In this document: positions 46,401 to 61,400 of the stretch, piece after piece | Layout of the letters: each line of letters begins with the position of its first letter | Position numbering within the stretch: the stretch's first letter is position 1 | Source: Lepturacanthus savala | Lineage: Eukaryota > Chordata > Actinopteri > Scombriformes > Trichiuridae | Assembly: GCA_030544235.1 (NCBI GenBank) | Contig: CM060468.1 | Span: 9,027,758-9,091,757 of the forward strand | Length of the DNA: 64,000 nt | Direction of reading: 5' to 3' | Notes under the pieces: generated by a model | Database searches by the model: none | What the model saw: only the letters and a program-made list of their open reading frames with translations | Told to the model about the DNA's origin: nothing | Made by a program: the position numbers and the translations under genes

Positions 46401-49400
46401 AACTGAAGAACTTGCTGCTGTGACACTTCATGTTTGAGACCAATATTTCTCAGAAAGTTTATCCATGAGACGAGCAACAATGTCCCATTCTTGGGCTTTG
46501 ACACTTGCTCAACTTTCTTGAAAAAGTCACTTGGTATGAATGACTTTGCAGGTAGCATAACTTCAAACACCTTCACTGTCTCATCATAAAAAAACTTAGT
46601 TGGTCTGAGTCTGTTTGAGTAGTCTTGGATGAATGCCAGTCCCTCCAATTTCTCATAAAGCTGATCCTTCACCTCGCATGCTTCTTCCATTGACAGAAGC
46701 CTTTCCTTCAAATAGACAATGTGTTCAACTTTAGCATCATAGGAAAAACTTTCAAACTTTGGCAGGAGATGTTGAAGGTAGATTTCCAAATCATCAATTG
46801 GCATGCAGCCAAGGAAGGTGTACAGTTCTTTCATCTGTGGACTGTCAGCAAGAAAGGCAAAAGTGGCTGTGTGAGCCCATTTGTCTATGTCCATAGTGGG
46901 GATGCTTTTTGCAAGGACATAGGTTGACCCATAGTTTGCAATGCTGATGTACCTCCCACTAACAGATTTAAAGCATGGGAGGAGTTTTAGGCTCTGTGCA
47001 TCCTGCTGTGTGAGGTTAGCCAAGTTGCAATTGAAATACAACAGAAGAGCCTCAAAGTCCTTATCAGTCAGGTTTGCTGCTTTGAATGCAGATGTCTGAA
47101 TCATGTACTCCAGAGCTTTCAGAACACTTGATGGATTTTCAATGTTTGCTGTATGTTGGACCAGAAAAGGCATGATAGGATTCTCTTTGACACAGATTTT
47201 GTTCACGGCAAGTTGAATGCACCCTGCTTTCATTAGGGTGTGAAAGACTTTGTCATTTTGGCCATGTGGAAATATGGCTATGTTCATCAAACTCAGAGGT
47301 AAAAGCACATCATGCTCAGGAACAACCAGCTTCTCTCTTGCCATAAATTTAATTCCAGGTAGTAACGCCCAGTCTTTCAGGATGTCAAGCACTGTGTCAA
47401 AATTTGGTTTGCTATCCATCTGATCTTCCTTAACAGCAATATTCTCACTGATAAAGTTCCATGCACTCTTTAGCCAGGATTCACTTGCAAAAGTGTCTCT
47501 CCACCTCAAAGGGATCTTTGTTCGATACTCTCTTGGAAGGACGGATCCCAGTAGTTCACCAAAGCTGTTGATGTCAAAGACCTTTGAAACCCCTGCCTTC
47601 AACAGGATGTTGCTGTACTTGATGTACATTGTATTCATGAACATTTCCTTCCTTGATGAGATCAGCTCATGATGTGTTGTCAGAAACTTTGGCCTCTTGG
47701 AATCAAACACCTGGAGCATATTATCCATTGTTATCAACACAGGCAAACCCTCGATCTTGATTTCATCCACTTCAACATCTTTGAAGCAGTAGTCAACTAG
47801 AAGCTTCAAGTTATGAATAAGCTTGTAGTTTGACTGTTGGAGACGGCAGGGAAGTTTTCCAACATGACAAGAAGTGTCTGGTGATGAGAAAGTGTGAAGA
47901 AAGTTGCGGACATCCTCTGGTGTGACATAACTCACTGGTATTCCTGCATCTTCCAAACAGAAATAGAGATTTGCAGTCTCGTCGCAGCTGTGAACCAGGT
48001 TGAAACCAATATCCAGAAGCAAGGTTTTCAGCCTGTAAACATTTTCAGCCACAGACTTCCTTGAGGTGATGTTGTACTCTGTGTTTTTCAAGTGCTGAAG
48101 CTCATCTTGCAGCAGATTGTCAAAAAGGGCTCTGCCTTTGTTTGCAGTGGATGTATTCACCCATGAAATGTAGATAACAGAGTGCATGTCAGAGTTGTCA
48201 ATATGTGGTGCTCTGACTACAGGCAGCAGGCGCTTGAGGTCAGCATGGATATTGTTGTACACAGCTTTAACCAGGCAGTACCAATCTGGCTGTATATCAA
48301 GTCTGTTGACAGGGAAGAAGAACAGGAATTTCCTTATAGTATCTTTAACAACATGAAGTGGCGTTCCTTGTATTACAGTCATGGTGGGATCAGGGCCTGG
48401 GAAGCATCGACGCTTAAGCTGAATCAGCAGTTCAACACAGGCAGGCGCTATCAGAGATGTCATCAAATTGTTATTCCAGTCACTCCTTACCCCCACTCCA
48501 TTGTCATCTCTCCATAGGTTTCTTCTAGCAGAGTCTAGGGCAAAATGCCCATTGACATGAAATGGCAGGCCAGTCTCCAGTGAAAGGGGCAAAAAGCAGA
48601 AGGCTCTGTGAGGTTTTTTGTAGTTGTGGCTTACACATGCAGCTACTCCTCCACGTGGAAAAAGAGTTATGTCTTGATTTTTATGAGCTGAGATCACACT
48701 TTTTGAGACATTTTCAATGTTAGGGAAGCCAGATCGGTTGCAGATCATCCATGTAGTTAAACTGCCCTCAGTGTCCTGTATGTCCATTGTGTAGGTTATC
48801 TGTTGGGTTGGGATTGCACTGATCTGCTTCTTTTTCGTCACACTATCAATGACTGAGGCATGGAACTGTTTACGCTTTAACCGATCACCATCAGTTATTT
48901 TAGCGGTTACAGAATAGAGAACTTTTAATTCTCCTGTGGCTTTATCAATTTCACAAATTGATATTTTCTCCATGTGGTTGAGAAACATCAGAAGCTCTGC
49001 ACCATCAGTTTTTAGCTTATCCAGAAGGTTTTGCACCATTCTGTCTGATGCGGGGACAGGACTGATCTCTGATGTCTTTACCATCTCTGGGGAGCGGATA
49101 GGGAACCTGAACATTGTACTCCGTTCTAACTTAAAATGAGCTCCCAAGTAAAGATTAAGAACATCTGAAAATTGAGATCTGAAGTCAGCGTCCAAATCTC
49201 TAAACATCCTTCCAGGACTCACAGATGTTGCCCCAGGTGCAAACTGTGCATGGGGATCAAAGATGCACAGAATATCATTGTTTGAGATGAAGGAGGGGCA
49301 GTCAGTGATGTGATAGACAGAGTTGAATCCTATGCCGTACTGACCAGTTTTGCCTGGATTTGCTTCTTTTGTTCCTCTTCCGAGGTTCTGTATACCTCTT

Positions 49401-52400
49401 ATATCATCTTCCGTGAAAGGCTGATTGTTATATACACAGAGTGCAGGTCCCTGCATTGGAATCCATTTATCATCAAATATTCTGTCTGTGGGGTGTGTTC
49501 TTGGATCAAAAACAAAATAAATTTCAGTAGCTTTAGCATCATCTGCATTTTGAAGCAGCTCTTTTAGCATCTCCTTTTCTGATGGATAAGCATTCAGAAT
49601 GCTTTTAATTCTACTAGTGAGTTTTTCTTTCTGCCCAAACTCACTTCCAAGTGTAGTGAAGCAGATATTCGAAGCATACCTCTCCAAGGCTTTGTGACGT
49701 TTGGGGACTGCTCCTAGTTTCACAGCAACCTCTCTTGGAATATCCCCATGGCAGTATTTTACAGTACTGTCTCTGACTTTGATCCAAGGGCAGTCATTGT
49801 AGCACAGTGACTTTGATGGCTGCAATGTCAGATTGGAATCAGGGAGAAGAATCCCACCATAATTTGATTGGCAGTATTCTTGATTTTTGTCTCGTATCAA
49901 GCTCCAAATTCCTTCACTGATGATTCTGCGGCACAGCTGGAAGTTCTCCTCAGTGACAACTCTTCGTCCACATTCTTGCTTTACAAATTCAAGAACTGCT
50001 GAGAAATCTTCAACTGTGAAGCTGTGCTGTACCCCAACATTTTCAAAAAGCTCCCGACAACTGTTTCTGTATTTGTTAGGGAGCTGATAAAGGTGTGGAG
50101 CTGCATCAAAATTCAGGTAGAATGCAACTTTGGAGGGATTGACATATGTGTTCTCCACTAGAATTGAATTGAATGCTTTCAGCTCCTCAGTTACTTGTTC
50201 CTTTGCATTCTCGTCCTGTAGCATCTCCTCATGTAAATACTTGTAACAGGCATTGGTTATGTTTTCTTGATACAGTGTGACACCATCAAATGACTGAGAC
50301 AGTTTCTTGAGTTGGCTGATGACCAGTTCAACTGAGGGTTTCCTTATTAGACCAAGACAGTCTTTCACAGCCAATGACATTGCACCACAGCCTTTGAATG
50401 ATGGGGAGTTCTCATTCAGGATTGGCTTCATCAGACAGACTGTGTCCTGATGTTCAGTTGTAAAGACCTCTCTGGCAGAGAACATTGTTGTTTGGGAAAA
50501 GTTATTTCCATGCCAGGGCAGTGAGAACCCTGCAGGTCTTGTTAGAAATGGAAGGAACTTGATGTCCTGTAGCTTTTCTAAGAGATCAGCAGCTCCTGGA
50601 TCCCTCATCTTTAGTTTTTCATCAATGAGACTGAGTAGTATACTAGTGCGAAAGCATGCCGCTGGGTGATCACTTTCATTAAGCTCAGGAACAGATTCAG
50701 CACGTTCAATGAGATCTTCCCATGATAGATCATCCTTCACCATGCCTAACTGCACAAGCTTCACTAGACACACAGGGTTTAGGTAGTCTTTAGAAGTTCC
50801 TTCAGGAAATCTTCCATCATCAGTGTTGTAGAGTTTGGCAACTCTTCCCTCTGGATGAATGAGCCTGGAAGGTAAAACCAGTTCGCTACTGGGGCCAGAG
50901 CATGGGATACAGGGTGTTTCCCTGAGGATTGATGCAAAATCTTCTAGTTTCTCATTCAAGACATATTGCATCAAAGGATCTCGAAGCTCTTTGTCTATTT
51001 CCTGGATGTGAGGAAAAAAGACATCTGAAAAGAACTGCTTCTCTGTGAGAGTGTTTTCCATCAGCTTTCCTTTACATCCAGCATCGTCAAATCCCTCCTT
51101 CACCCAGTCTGGAAGCTCAACAGCACAGAGGTTTTGTGAGCCACTCTTCTTGAGATATTTCAAGAAAATCTTGAAAGCAGCAGGACCAATGTCTGGCCTA
51201 CAGAGTAAGACATCATCAAGAAATCTGACATATTTGATCGACACCCAGGTTTTACCATCTGAAAAAACCTTTGCCTGCTCACTGTCACCTCCTTTGGCTA
51301 TTTCTTGGTAGACACCCTGGCTGATCAACGTGAAGTCATCATGCACCTGACTCGGATCAGGCCATGCTGCATAATAGCTGTAGTCAAGCAGCTCTCCATT
51401 TTCAGCCATTGAGCGCAGCATTGTGAGCGCTGCCAAATAGGCCTGGACAATGACATGTCTCATGAACACAGAATTCCACTGTCCTTTAGTGTCAGTCTTC
51501 CAGATCTCTTTGCGGTTGGAAGTCACAGCAAAACAGCCATTAATATGAACTGGTAAGCCTGTTTTGATCCTGAGAGGTAAATAACAAAAGACCTCTCCAA
51601 TAGGGATGGCATTTGTCTTTACTGTCCATTTACGGTTCTCTTCCTCTGATAGCAGAACAGCCACTCCTCCACAAGGCACAAGTCCTAGTCTTTTTCCACT
51701 ATCACTGAGTGAAAATTTGAGTGCCTCATTTACATCCATGCATGAGCAAATGAGCCAGTTGGTGACCTCAACTGCCTTTTGGGGCATTTCATCTGTTAGT
51801 CTTCTTGTCTGAATACCTTTAGCAGCCATCTCAAAATACTGGTTAGGATCATCCTCTGAACCCCTGAACAGTGGGGAGTGGAGATCAACAATGCGCTTGA
51901 ACACATTATGAAACTCCTCCACTATAACACGAATGATACAGCCAGACTTGGGAACATCAGTAGGTACACGGTTGGTGCTTGCTACCTTCTTCATAAGCTT
52001 GGCTGCAGATTTGAGGATACTTAGAGGTCCATATGAGGCTTTGGAAGACCACACACTTTTGTTAATGCTGACAACAACTTGTGCTCCTGCTGGATTTGAT
52101 TCCTCATATTTCAGGTATTTCAAGACCATACTTCCAACATGCTGAGTGAACAGAATAAACCGATGGCCACATATACTGAACTCATCAACAAGTGAGTAGA
52201 TGTCTGTGGTGTTGTAGTACAAACTACTGATTTCACTTACTGAGGCCTCCTGCTCTGTTCTGAATGGGAGCCGGAACAGTGTGCCATTGTATTTGTATGG
52301 CGAATCCTGAGCTAGAGGAAGCTGGCAGTTGAACACATTAATGAAAGGTTTGAACTGGTTGGGGAATTTTCTCAACCGTTTCTGTTGTTTACTCCAGTTA

Positions 52401-55400
52401 ATTTTGATCCCTGGGTTAGATGTGTCTCTGATATGCTTGCTGATGTGATTGATGTTTGGATCAAACATGATCATGAACTCTCTGCTCATTATTATAGGGA
52501 TGTCAGTAATGTGATAAACTGAGTTGAATCCCAAGCCAAACTTTCCAACTTTGTCTGCTTCACATCTCTTCACTGATCCACCTAACCTTGTGATGTTCAG
52601 GAAGTCTGTGTCTGAGAATACAGAGTTGTTGAAAGACCACAAGGAGGGCCCATGGCACACTATCATTCCAGGGTCAAGGAGATTCTCTCGAATGTCAGTG
52701 TTTTTTCTCATGTCAATAAGAAAACTGCATTCTGTTGCGCTCGCATCATCAGCATTCTGCAGAAGCTCTTTAAAAATGTCTGCTACAGATGGATATTCCT
52801 CCAGGATATTCTTTATTCTCACTGTTAGAGGTTCACGTTGGCCTGATTGTTCAAAGCCAAGGTTCTCTGGGTTTATGAGTCTGGTGCTCAAACACGGCAC
52901 TTTTAGCCACTCTGCAGTTTTCATGGGGATGTCATCATGGACTAATATTATGGGCTCTGATGCATCTTCAAGTAAGTCATTCAAATCATCTACTTTGATG
53001 TCACAGTAGGTACATTCATGAATAGGCTTCATTGCTAATTTGCTTGGATCCTTGTAACAAAGAATGGGCACATGCATGTTAGTATCTACATGTATCTGAT
53101 TGCTGTACAGCCATCTCAGGATGTTGATCAAAAGCAGAATATCATGTTTGCTTTCTTCCTTGGTAATGTCTCCTTCACATCTTTGTTGGATGGTGTTGAT
53201 GACCTCAAACACGTGGCTTGAGGCAACCTCTTCAACTGAACCACAAAACTTGAAAAGCTTGTGAAACTTTCTAATTGTCTTTGGCAGGGAGTGCAGGTAA
53301 GGCTGCAAATCTAGATTAGGAAGAGGTTTTAAGACTGTATGACCAGGTGATGAGAATGTCTTCCCTGTCCAAACCCAATCAAAAGGCAATGATTTCATTG
53401 CTTCTCTTGCATCCTCAAGATGAGCCTGCATGAAGCCATAGATCTCAAACAGGATCTGCTGGAACTGATACCAATCTTCTGTGGTGAATGCTTGAGATTT
53501 ATGCCAGTCATTCACAGCTTTCAAATGCTGTAGTACTTGATCCACCTGTGGCTCCACAGTTAGTTTTAGTGCTTTCTTCAAACCTGCAGATGTGTGTTCA
53601 ACCAGTGCTACAGAAGATCCAACCAACACTGCATGGGATATGTCACACATCTCAGACAGAGAGCAGATATTGAGAATATCTCCAATCCAAGCTAGAGATT
53701 TAGGGTACGTTGGGGGTCTCTCTTTGCACACAGGTACCCATTTCAGTCTTAACAAAGCTGTCTGAGCATCTGTTGATTTAACCAGCTTGGTTTGTCTGTT
53801 GAGTATTTGCAAGAGTTTTTTTGCCTTTTTAATTATGAAGTCCCACTCAGGTTCCTTGCTGCTTTGTAATTCCTCAATCTTCTTTGCCACGTGGAGAACA
53901 TCTTTCTCACTCAGCTGTACTTCATTTCTCAGCCCCAGCTGCCTGAGTGAATGAAGAATATCAGGGGATGAGGTGAATGTATTTGTGGGAAACCTGGTTT
54001 TCTCCTCCATGTAGAACAAATTCTGTAGAATCTCCAGCTCAGGATCAAAGAGATCTGAGGCTTTGACTAGCTTTCCACAAGACAACTGAATAAATTTCAG
54101 ACCAGAGAGCCATCCAATCACAGAGGAGTTTTCATTCTTTAGAAATGCCAGATGTTTAAGTGCCCAAAGCATGATTTTGGTTATCTCATCTGTTGTGTAG
54201 AATCCCCTCTCAATATCCTGAATAATCATCTTCAAACATTCTGTTGTCTTCACCTGTTCTATATTTAACATCTTGATGAGGCGGATTGACTCTTCGTCAC
54301 AGCAACCAACAAGGTTTACAGATAGTTTCACATCTGGTGGATACTTGGCTCTGTGATGTAAAGCTCTGGCTCCTCTCAGTGAGGTAAATGTTGGGTTACC
54401 TTCAGAGCAGACCCCTACTTTTTCAAAGATAGAGAGCTCAAGCAGGGTATGCTTTTCCCTTTCTGTGATGTCAGACAGCCCTGCAAGGAAGTTTCTTAGC
54501 GTGATCTTGTCTTTGACCGAGAAAGATGCAACTTGGCTGGCTAAACGCTGTGTTGACATTCTATCCATAATTTGCAGCAGCATACCAGGAGAGGAGGAAT
54601 GGATGTAATTCTTCAGCAGAGGGTGCTGCAAACATGAATCGAGCTTTCTCATTACCACTGCTCCAAGCTTTTCCATGATTCCAAGAAGGCTTTCGGAAAG
54701 TGGTACATCTTCCTCATCCACGAGAATGATGGGGGATGGAATTCTGAGACGCAGAAGCTGAACTTTGTCCATGCTTTCCTCAAGTGGCACAAGTGGAATC
54801 AAAGGCATGTCCTCAAAGGTACTTAGGTCTTCAGCAAAATGTATATAGAGATGCTTCCAAATCATCTTTAGCCAGGGAATTGTAGGATGCTTCAGCTCTC
54901 CGTTTCCAGGTTCCCATCGTACAGTGAAGTCTCTAGTTGGCCATGGTGTGGATAGGATCTCCTTAATGAGTCGAGCTGATCGTTCAGCATTCAGAACTTG
55001 TAGTTGTGTGCAGGGTCGTCCTGTTGAAAGAAATTAGAAAGAACATTCTATTAGAATCCCTTTTTAATATGTGATTTTTTTAAATATTATCTTAAATATA
55101 ACTATCAATTATGACTCCATACCAAAGAACCAATTAAGATAGATTGTTATTGTAAGTAAATGAAGCAGCAAGTAAAACAATAGATTCGGTAAATGCAAGA
55201 TAGACAAGTGCAAATGTTTTCAAACTTAGTATAAGGATGGGAACTATATTCTATATACTTTACTTTACACCCAGACTGTTGATGTAATGTAATTTATTGT
55301 AGTTTCTCTGGCTTGACAAAATTTGCTTTACTCAGGCTGCACAACAGATTATTGATTAAATATGATGGACAAATTGACATTTCTCTGGGTTGTCTTCCAT

Positions 55401-58400
55401 TTGATTTCACTTTCTATCCCGCAGCACGTTATGGATTAAAAACATGCAAACATACATGCTCAATCCACATACTGTCAGCACACAAGCACACACACACACT
55501 GTTTATTAAATCTATACTAAAAACCTTTAAAAAACATTTTTAAAGAGAAAACTAACAAGTAAAACACTGCAATCAAAGTGTACCAAGAGTACCATGAGTT
55601 TCATGGAAACAAAATAGAGATGATGATGAGTAAGTTTGTTTCACAACAAAATGTTACAGAATTTCAACATGCGAGTTTATGTTGATTCTCGTGAGAGCCC
55701 TCAAACTTTGAACCATGGTGCTCATTTAGTCATGCATTAGTTTAGGTTATGAGCAAAACGGTTAAATATTTAACACACTCTAAAATACCTACCTGAGCAC
55801 CCCCAAAGATATTGTTGCACTGTAATTCAAGTGACAGATTTTAGAGGTCTGGGATATATTTTAATTCTATTGTTACTCAAATACTGTAGCGAGAACAGCA
55901 GTGAATAAAAAGACTGAATTGTTATTTAAATTTAGAAAAAAATATGTCAGATATTCACAATTGCAATTATACATTTTCAGTATTTGTTAATAGTGTTATG
56001 TAATGAATAAATTGATTTGTTACTAGCATCTCGTATATTGTATTATAACACATCATCAATCAATTCATCAACTATTATGTCTTGGCAAATATAATTTCAA
56101 GGTCCCCACAGGTGACTGGTAGGGGATGGTTGTCTTTCAGCATCAGCATATAAAAGTGCCTTATTACAGCCTGCCTTGATTTACCATACACTCTGAAAAA
56201 ATACTTGTGGTATAGAATAAGTGAAAGTAGTACTTTAATGTTATTAATTGGAGTGGAGCCAGGATGACCATTTAAAATGGATGCCAGCTGCTACTGTAAG
56301 GTTGGTGAATGCAGACAGTATGTGAGGGACTGCACAGGGAGTGAAAATACTACACTTATTTATTTTAATATTTGAATAACAAATGGATCAGAAATGCAGC
56401 ATTTCAGAGAAAATGAAGAAGAGAGCTTTATATTGTAGTTTTGTTCATTATAATATGCGCCTTTCATTTTGGGGTTAAAGGACAAATGTGTTACTCAGCA
56501 TATTCCCTCTTGTCTTTATCATGGTTGTGAGTGCACTCAGGATCTGATCTCATGGATCGAATGGAATGTGTGGCACAAAAGGAACTATTTTGTGACTCAG
56601 TCTGCTCACTTTCTTTTTCCTTTCTGTCTCTCGCTCACACATAGTGTTCATAAATGATCTATTAGCAGTGTACCAGTTTTAATGCCCCAATGGCACTGCG
56701 GCAAAGTAACTTGAGCCAGTATTACTTCGACATGGCTTCATACCCCACCCAGAGAGTCGCCACATAGACTGTGAGTTTTTTCCAATTCAGGCTTAATATA
56801 CAGTTCTGTCACATTTCATAATCTACAGATATACCATATCATGCTTAACAGTGCTTTACTATTACATTTTAGGGGCAGCTTAACTGTCATGTCCCATTTT
56901 TAAATGAACAAATATAAGATATTCCAAATATTTAACAATATACAAACTCCTGATCACTGCTCAAGATCAAGGATATGAATATATGTATGTACAATATTTA
57001 TTCATGTGGAAGGGTAATTAAGTTAAGTAAATTAAATATGAAAAATGTTAGGTTACCTCTGCTTTTGGCTGCATTCTTTAGTCTGTCCATTACTGAAGGT
57101 TTAATGTTCTCCAATAAGAAACGATCCTCAAGTCCTGGATATAGTGACCTTAGGACAAAGCAAAAGAAACGAAGATAAAATAAAAAAGTTACTAATTCAC
57201 ATCACATTACAAATTCACATTTGTACATGTACAACATCCTCCAAATTTCATAATGCTGAAAAGAAAGTATACATTTATATCAAATAATAGACAGATGCAT
57301 TGACTGTGCCTTAGATGGTAAACTGATCTCCCGATTGGTGATCCTGTTTAAGTCAATCGAGGTGTACAAGACACACTATTTCAAATTTTCTTTACCTGGG
57401 GTACTCTTCAGAAGCGATGTAAATGGAATCCTTATCAGTGACAGAAGATGAAAACGTTGCAAATGTCTCATTTTGCAGCGGCAGGAGCTCCAGTCCTATT
57501 AGGTCACTGTAATTGGCATCGCTAAGCACAAACTCCAGCAGCAGCAGCTTCTCATGTGAGGGACCTTTGTGTTTGCACTTCCTGATAACCTGCCGCAGTA
57601 AAGATGGAGTCACCTTCCTTACTTCAGTGGCCTCGGTCACATAGGCGGCCAAGACCGCATCCACGGCAGCAGGCACCTTCGCCACCTGAACCTGCAGTCC
57701 TGAGCTTTGGAGGTAGTTGATCACAGTCTCTGAAGTGTCCTCGTCTGCGTCGAGCTCCGTGAACACAGCCTGATCCACCTTGATCCAGTTCTCACTGAGG
57801 GAGTAGATGACTTGCTGCTGTAGCAAATCATGAAACAGCGGTTGCAGGATGGGTCTCCAGCGGGACTTGACCTGCTTAGGGTCTGGCCAGGACCCATAGG
57901 TCCCTTTAGGGGATAGTGGAAAGTCTTGGTCCTTTTTTGTCTGTACCCTTTTGATAGCCTCAGTGATGAGGGTGAAATATGCCTTAGGGATGACTGTGAT
58001 TATAAGTAGCTCATTCCACAAGGCCGCTGGATCCCTCCACTGGTCCACTTCCCGCCACTTGATGCTCCTCCGGTTGTCAGTGAGGCCGAAGAAGCCGCTG
58101 ACATGTACTGGAAGCCCTGTCTCGCTCTCCTCTCCTGGAGGAAGAGGAAGGAAGCAAAAAGCTCGTCCTGAGAAACCAGATGTGGCACCTTTGTCTTCTC
58201 TGTTGATCAGAGTGAGAGGTAGGGCAATGCCGATCGTGGGCATGAACTTCAAGTCATCCGCCAGAGAATCCAACTCGGCACACATCCCTCGGCCTCCAAC
58301 TCCGTTGCACACCAGCCATGTTGTTCTCTGAGTCTCTTTAGTCGTTTCATCCTGAGTCTCCATGTTGACCTGGTAAGTGACACATGTGATGGTGGAGCTG

Positions 58401-61400
58401 GGGACGCCGTTGCTGTAGCTGTCTATCGCCTGACCCAGTGTCTTCAGTGAGTTGGGTCTCTCTAGTTTATCGTCAGCGTTCTCTGTTGCTGTAACCTGAA
58501 ACAGCATGCGCTCTGTGCCGTCAGACTCGCGCACATGCAAGGAGATCTTCTGAACACTCTTGAGAAAGAGTAGCACTGTGTCCGCGTCCGCTTTGAAAGA
58601 CTCAAAGAGCTCCAAAACTTTTTCTTTGTTGTAAATGTTGCCACTGAGCTGGGATGGTTTCATGCGGAGTGGGAAGCGGAACAACGTTCCAGGGAAGCTG
58701 CCGTCCTTTATGGTTTTCTCAGAGCTTTCAAACATTCCGACGTAGGGAGAGAACTGGTCGGCGAGTTCTGTTATTTCCTTAATGTCTGTCTTCAGGTTCC
58801 AACACTGTCCAGACTCATTCACTCCAAACAGGGTCTGATGAGGATCCAGCATGGCAATCTGGTCTCCACTGAATATACTGGGTACATCTGAAACATTGAG
58901 AAGAAAAAACCCAAAAGTCCATAAATGAGAATGGAAGCATATTGAGTTCACACTTCTTTGAAAGTGACACATTGAATATTTTAACAATGCTCCAATTAAA
59001 ACTGTTTAGCAGTCTTTCATACCATTAGAATAATTTCCTTAAATTTTGTGAATTTTAATAGGATTTTGCATAATTTTCGTGTAGGGCACACTAATTTAGT
59101 TATAGTTCCTTTTGGAAGGAAGATTCTTCACTGCACAGAATAGTGTTAGTTTCTGAAGAGTTATTCAACATAAACAATTAGGCTGCAACTAAACTGGTAG
59201 AAGAAATGACGTTCCTTACCTGTAATATGGTAGACAGAGTTGAAGCCAATCCCAAATCGCCCGACTTTCAAAGGATCGTCTCTCTTTCTGCTCCTCGCAA
59301 TCTCCTGAATCCCATTCCAGTCTTCCACAGTGAACACAGCATCATTGTAGACATACAATGCTGTACCTGAAATACAACAACTTGCAATCAGATCAGCATT
59401 AACAGGCTGTGACTATAAAAGCCACAAGTAAATAATTTGTTAAAAATCCCTGTTACAATTCCCACAGGCAGGTAAGAGCAGGGGGTCAGCCACAGAACAG
59501 CTGCTCAGCAAAACTTAAGCCAGATGGATACCTGGTAGTGCCAACACAAGAGCTTAAATGTATCCTGTATGATTAAATTAGTAGTAGCAATATATTATTC
59601 AAGAGCATAGAGAATACATAAGCAAATAACACATTATCATTAAACTAATGAAAATGCGGTAGAAGCATAAACATATGCAAATACCTACCTATCCTACATT
59701 TTTTTTTCAATTTAAGCTACCCTTCAGTATAATAAATGGATTAAAAATATTTAAAAAAAATATTATAAATCATTCTTTTGTTAAATTAGCAAATTTATAT
59801 TGCCCTTTTAGTCTGATTACTGATAACTGGGCCACCCTTAACTGTTTACTACTTACCTTGATGTTGAGCCATGTCAGGTGACCACAGTGACTCCACTCCA
59901 TATTCTGTCTCATCGTACATAAACTTGACTTCTGTGGCCCCAGCATCCTCTGCATTTTGAATCAGCTCCTGCAAATTAAAACATTAAAGAAGGTAAATGA
60001 CAAGGTATGAAAACAACATCAGCTTATTTGGAGGTTGTGTTTACCCAAAAAGCTAAATCAGCAAAATTCTTGCATTATTAGGGCACATGGCCCGAGTGGA
60101 ACATTTTTACCACGGAAAGTGTGCTGCCATAAAACGTAATTTAGCTGATGCCAGCAAGTGAGACTGAACTAAAATTATACCCTTTGTTTTCGTGCAAGCT
60201 TGACATATTTTATAATTCCAAACCCCATGATATCAATGATATTTCCTGTACATAGCCTTCCCTGGGAAAACATAACCATAACACACTGGTGACACAATAA
60301 CTGAAAGAGAAGCAAGTATATTAAAAGTATATTAAAAATGAAAACTATATTTATGGTTTAAGGGGTTCCATTAGGGCAACATAGCAAAAAACCCTGCAAC
60401 CATTAACACTAGTGTGTGGGAGTTAAGCTGAAAAGGGTTTGTTTTTTATGACTTTTAATATAGGCTGAATTTGCTTCTATATTAACATTGATTTAGAAAG
60501 AAAATATAAAATATATCTATATCTCTGGATAAAGTAGAGGATGCTAGATGTGTCAAATAGTTAAACAATAATGTATCATCAACCTATCATTATTTTACAC
60601 ATGTAAACATATAAGGTGCAAACACAGTGAAATGTAATAGAACACTTACTTTCAGAATCTGTCCCCCTTCTGGGTACCTCCTCAGAATATCTTTCAGAAA
60701 TTCAACTAGTGGTGGTGTAGTCTGTCCAAACCTCCCTGTAAAAAACATCTGGGTAAGTATCACTGTTACTGGAACTGGTTTATTGCAGAGATGTTTTAAT
60801 CCTACCTCCTCCTCTAAGGCCTCCTCCCTCCAGTGTGACAGACACCTCGGGGCTTCCTGCAGGTACCAAGGTCCCAACCTTTGTGCTGTCATCCAGCTGT
60901 TCAAAGCAGATGTGGAGACAGAACACATTTTAACTTATGCAACTGCAACTAATGATTACTTCCATTTTTGGTTAGAGTAATCTGTCAATTATTTTCTCCA
61001 TTAAATAATTAGTAGTTTGGTGCATACAATTTTAGAAAAAAAAAGCTTAAGATGCAAACTAAAATGCATTGTTGTATTTAGTTTACCATCACAAAAGACT
61101 GGTGTCTTAACCAGAAAATATTCACATTTAAGAAGCTGGGAATAAGAGAATTTTAGTCTTTAAAAATAGCTGACAATTAATTAACTAATGGTGGAAGCTA
61201 TATTTTAGTAGCTTAATTTACATGTAGTAAATGTTGTGGGAATTCTTCAGTTGAAAAAGGAATTATTGTATATACAAAACCGAATAAATTAACTGTGTTT
61301 ATTATTAACTTCACACATAAAACTATTTGAAATCCAACTGAACTGAACCGTCATTTTTTCAACTATTAACAGCCTTACAATTGCTATCTCATAAAGAATC

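Noticed and set aside
57951..58331. 126-codon plus-strand frame
   Set aside because: Antisense of a SACS coding exon that matches sacsin throughout.
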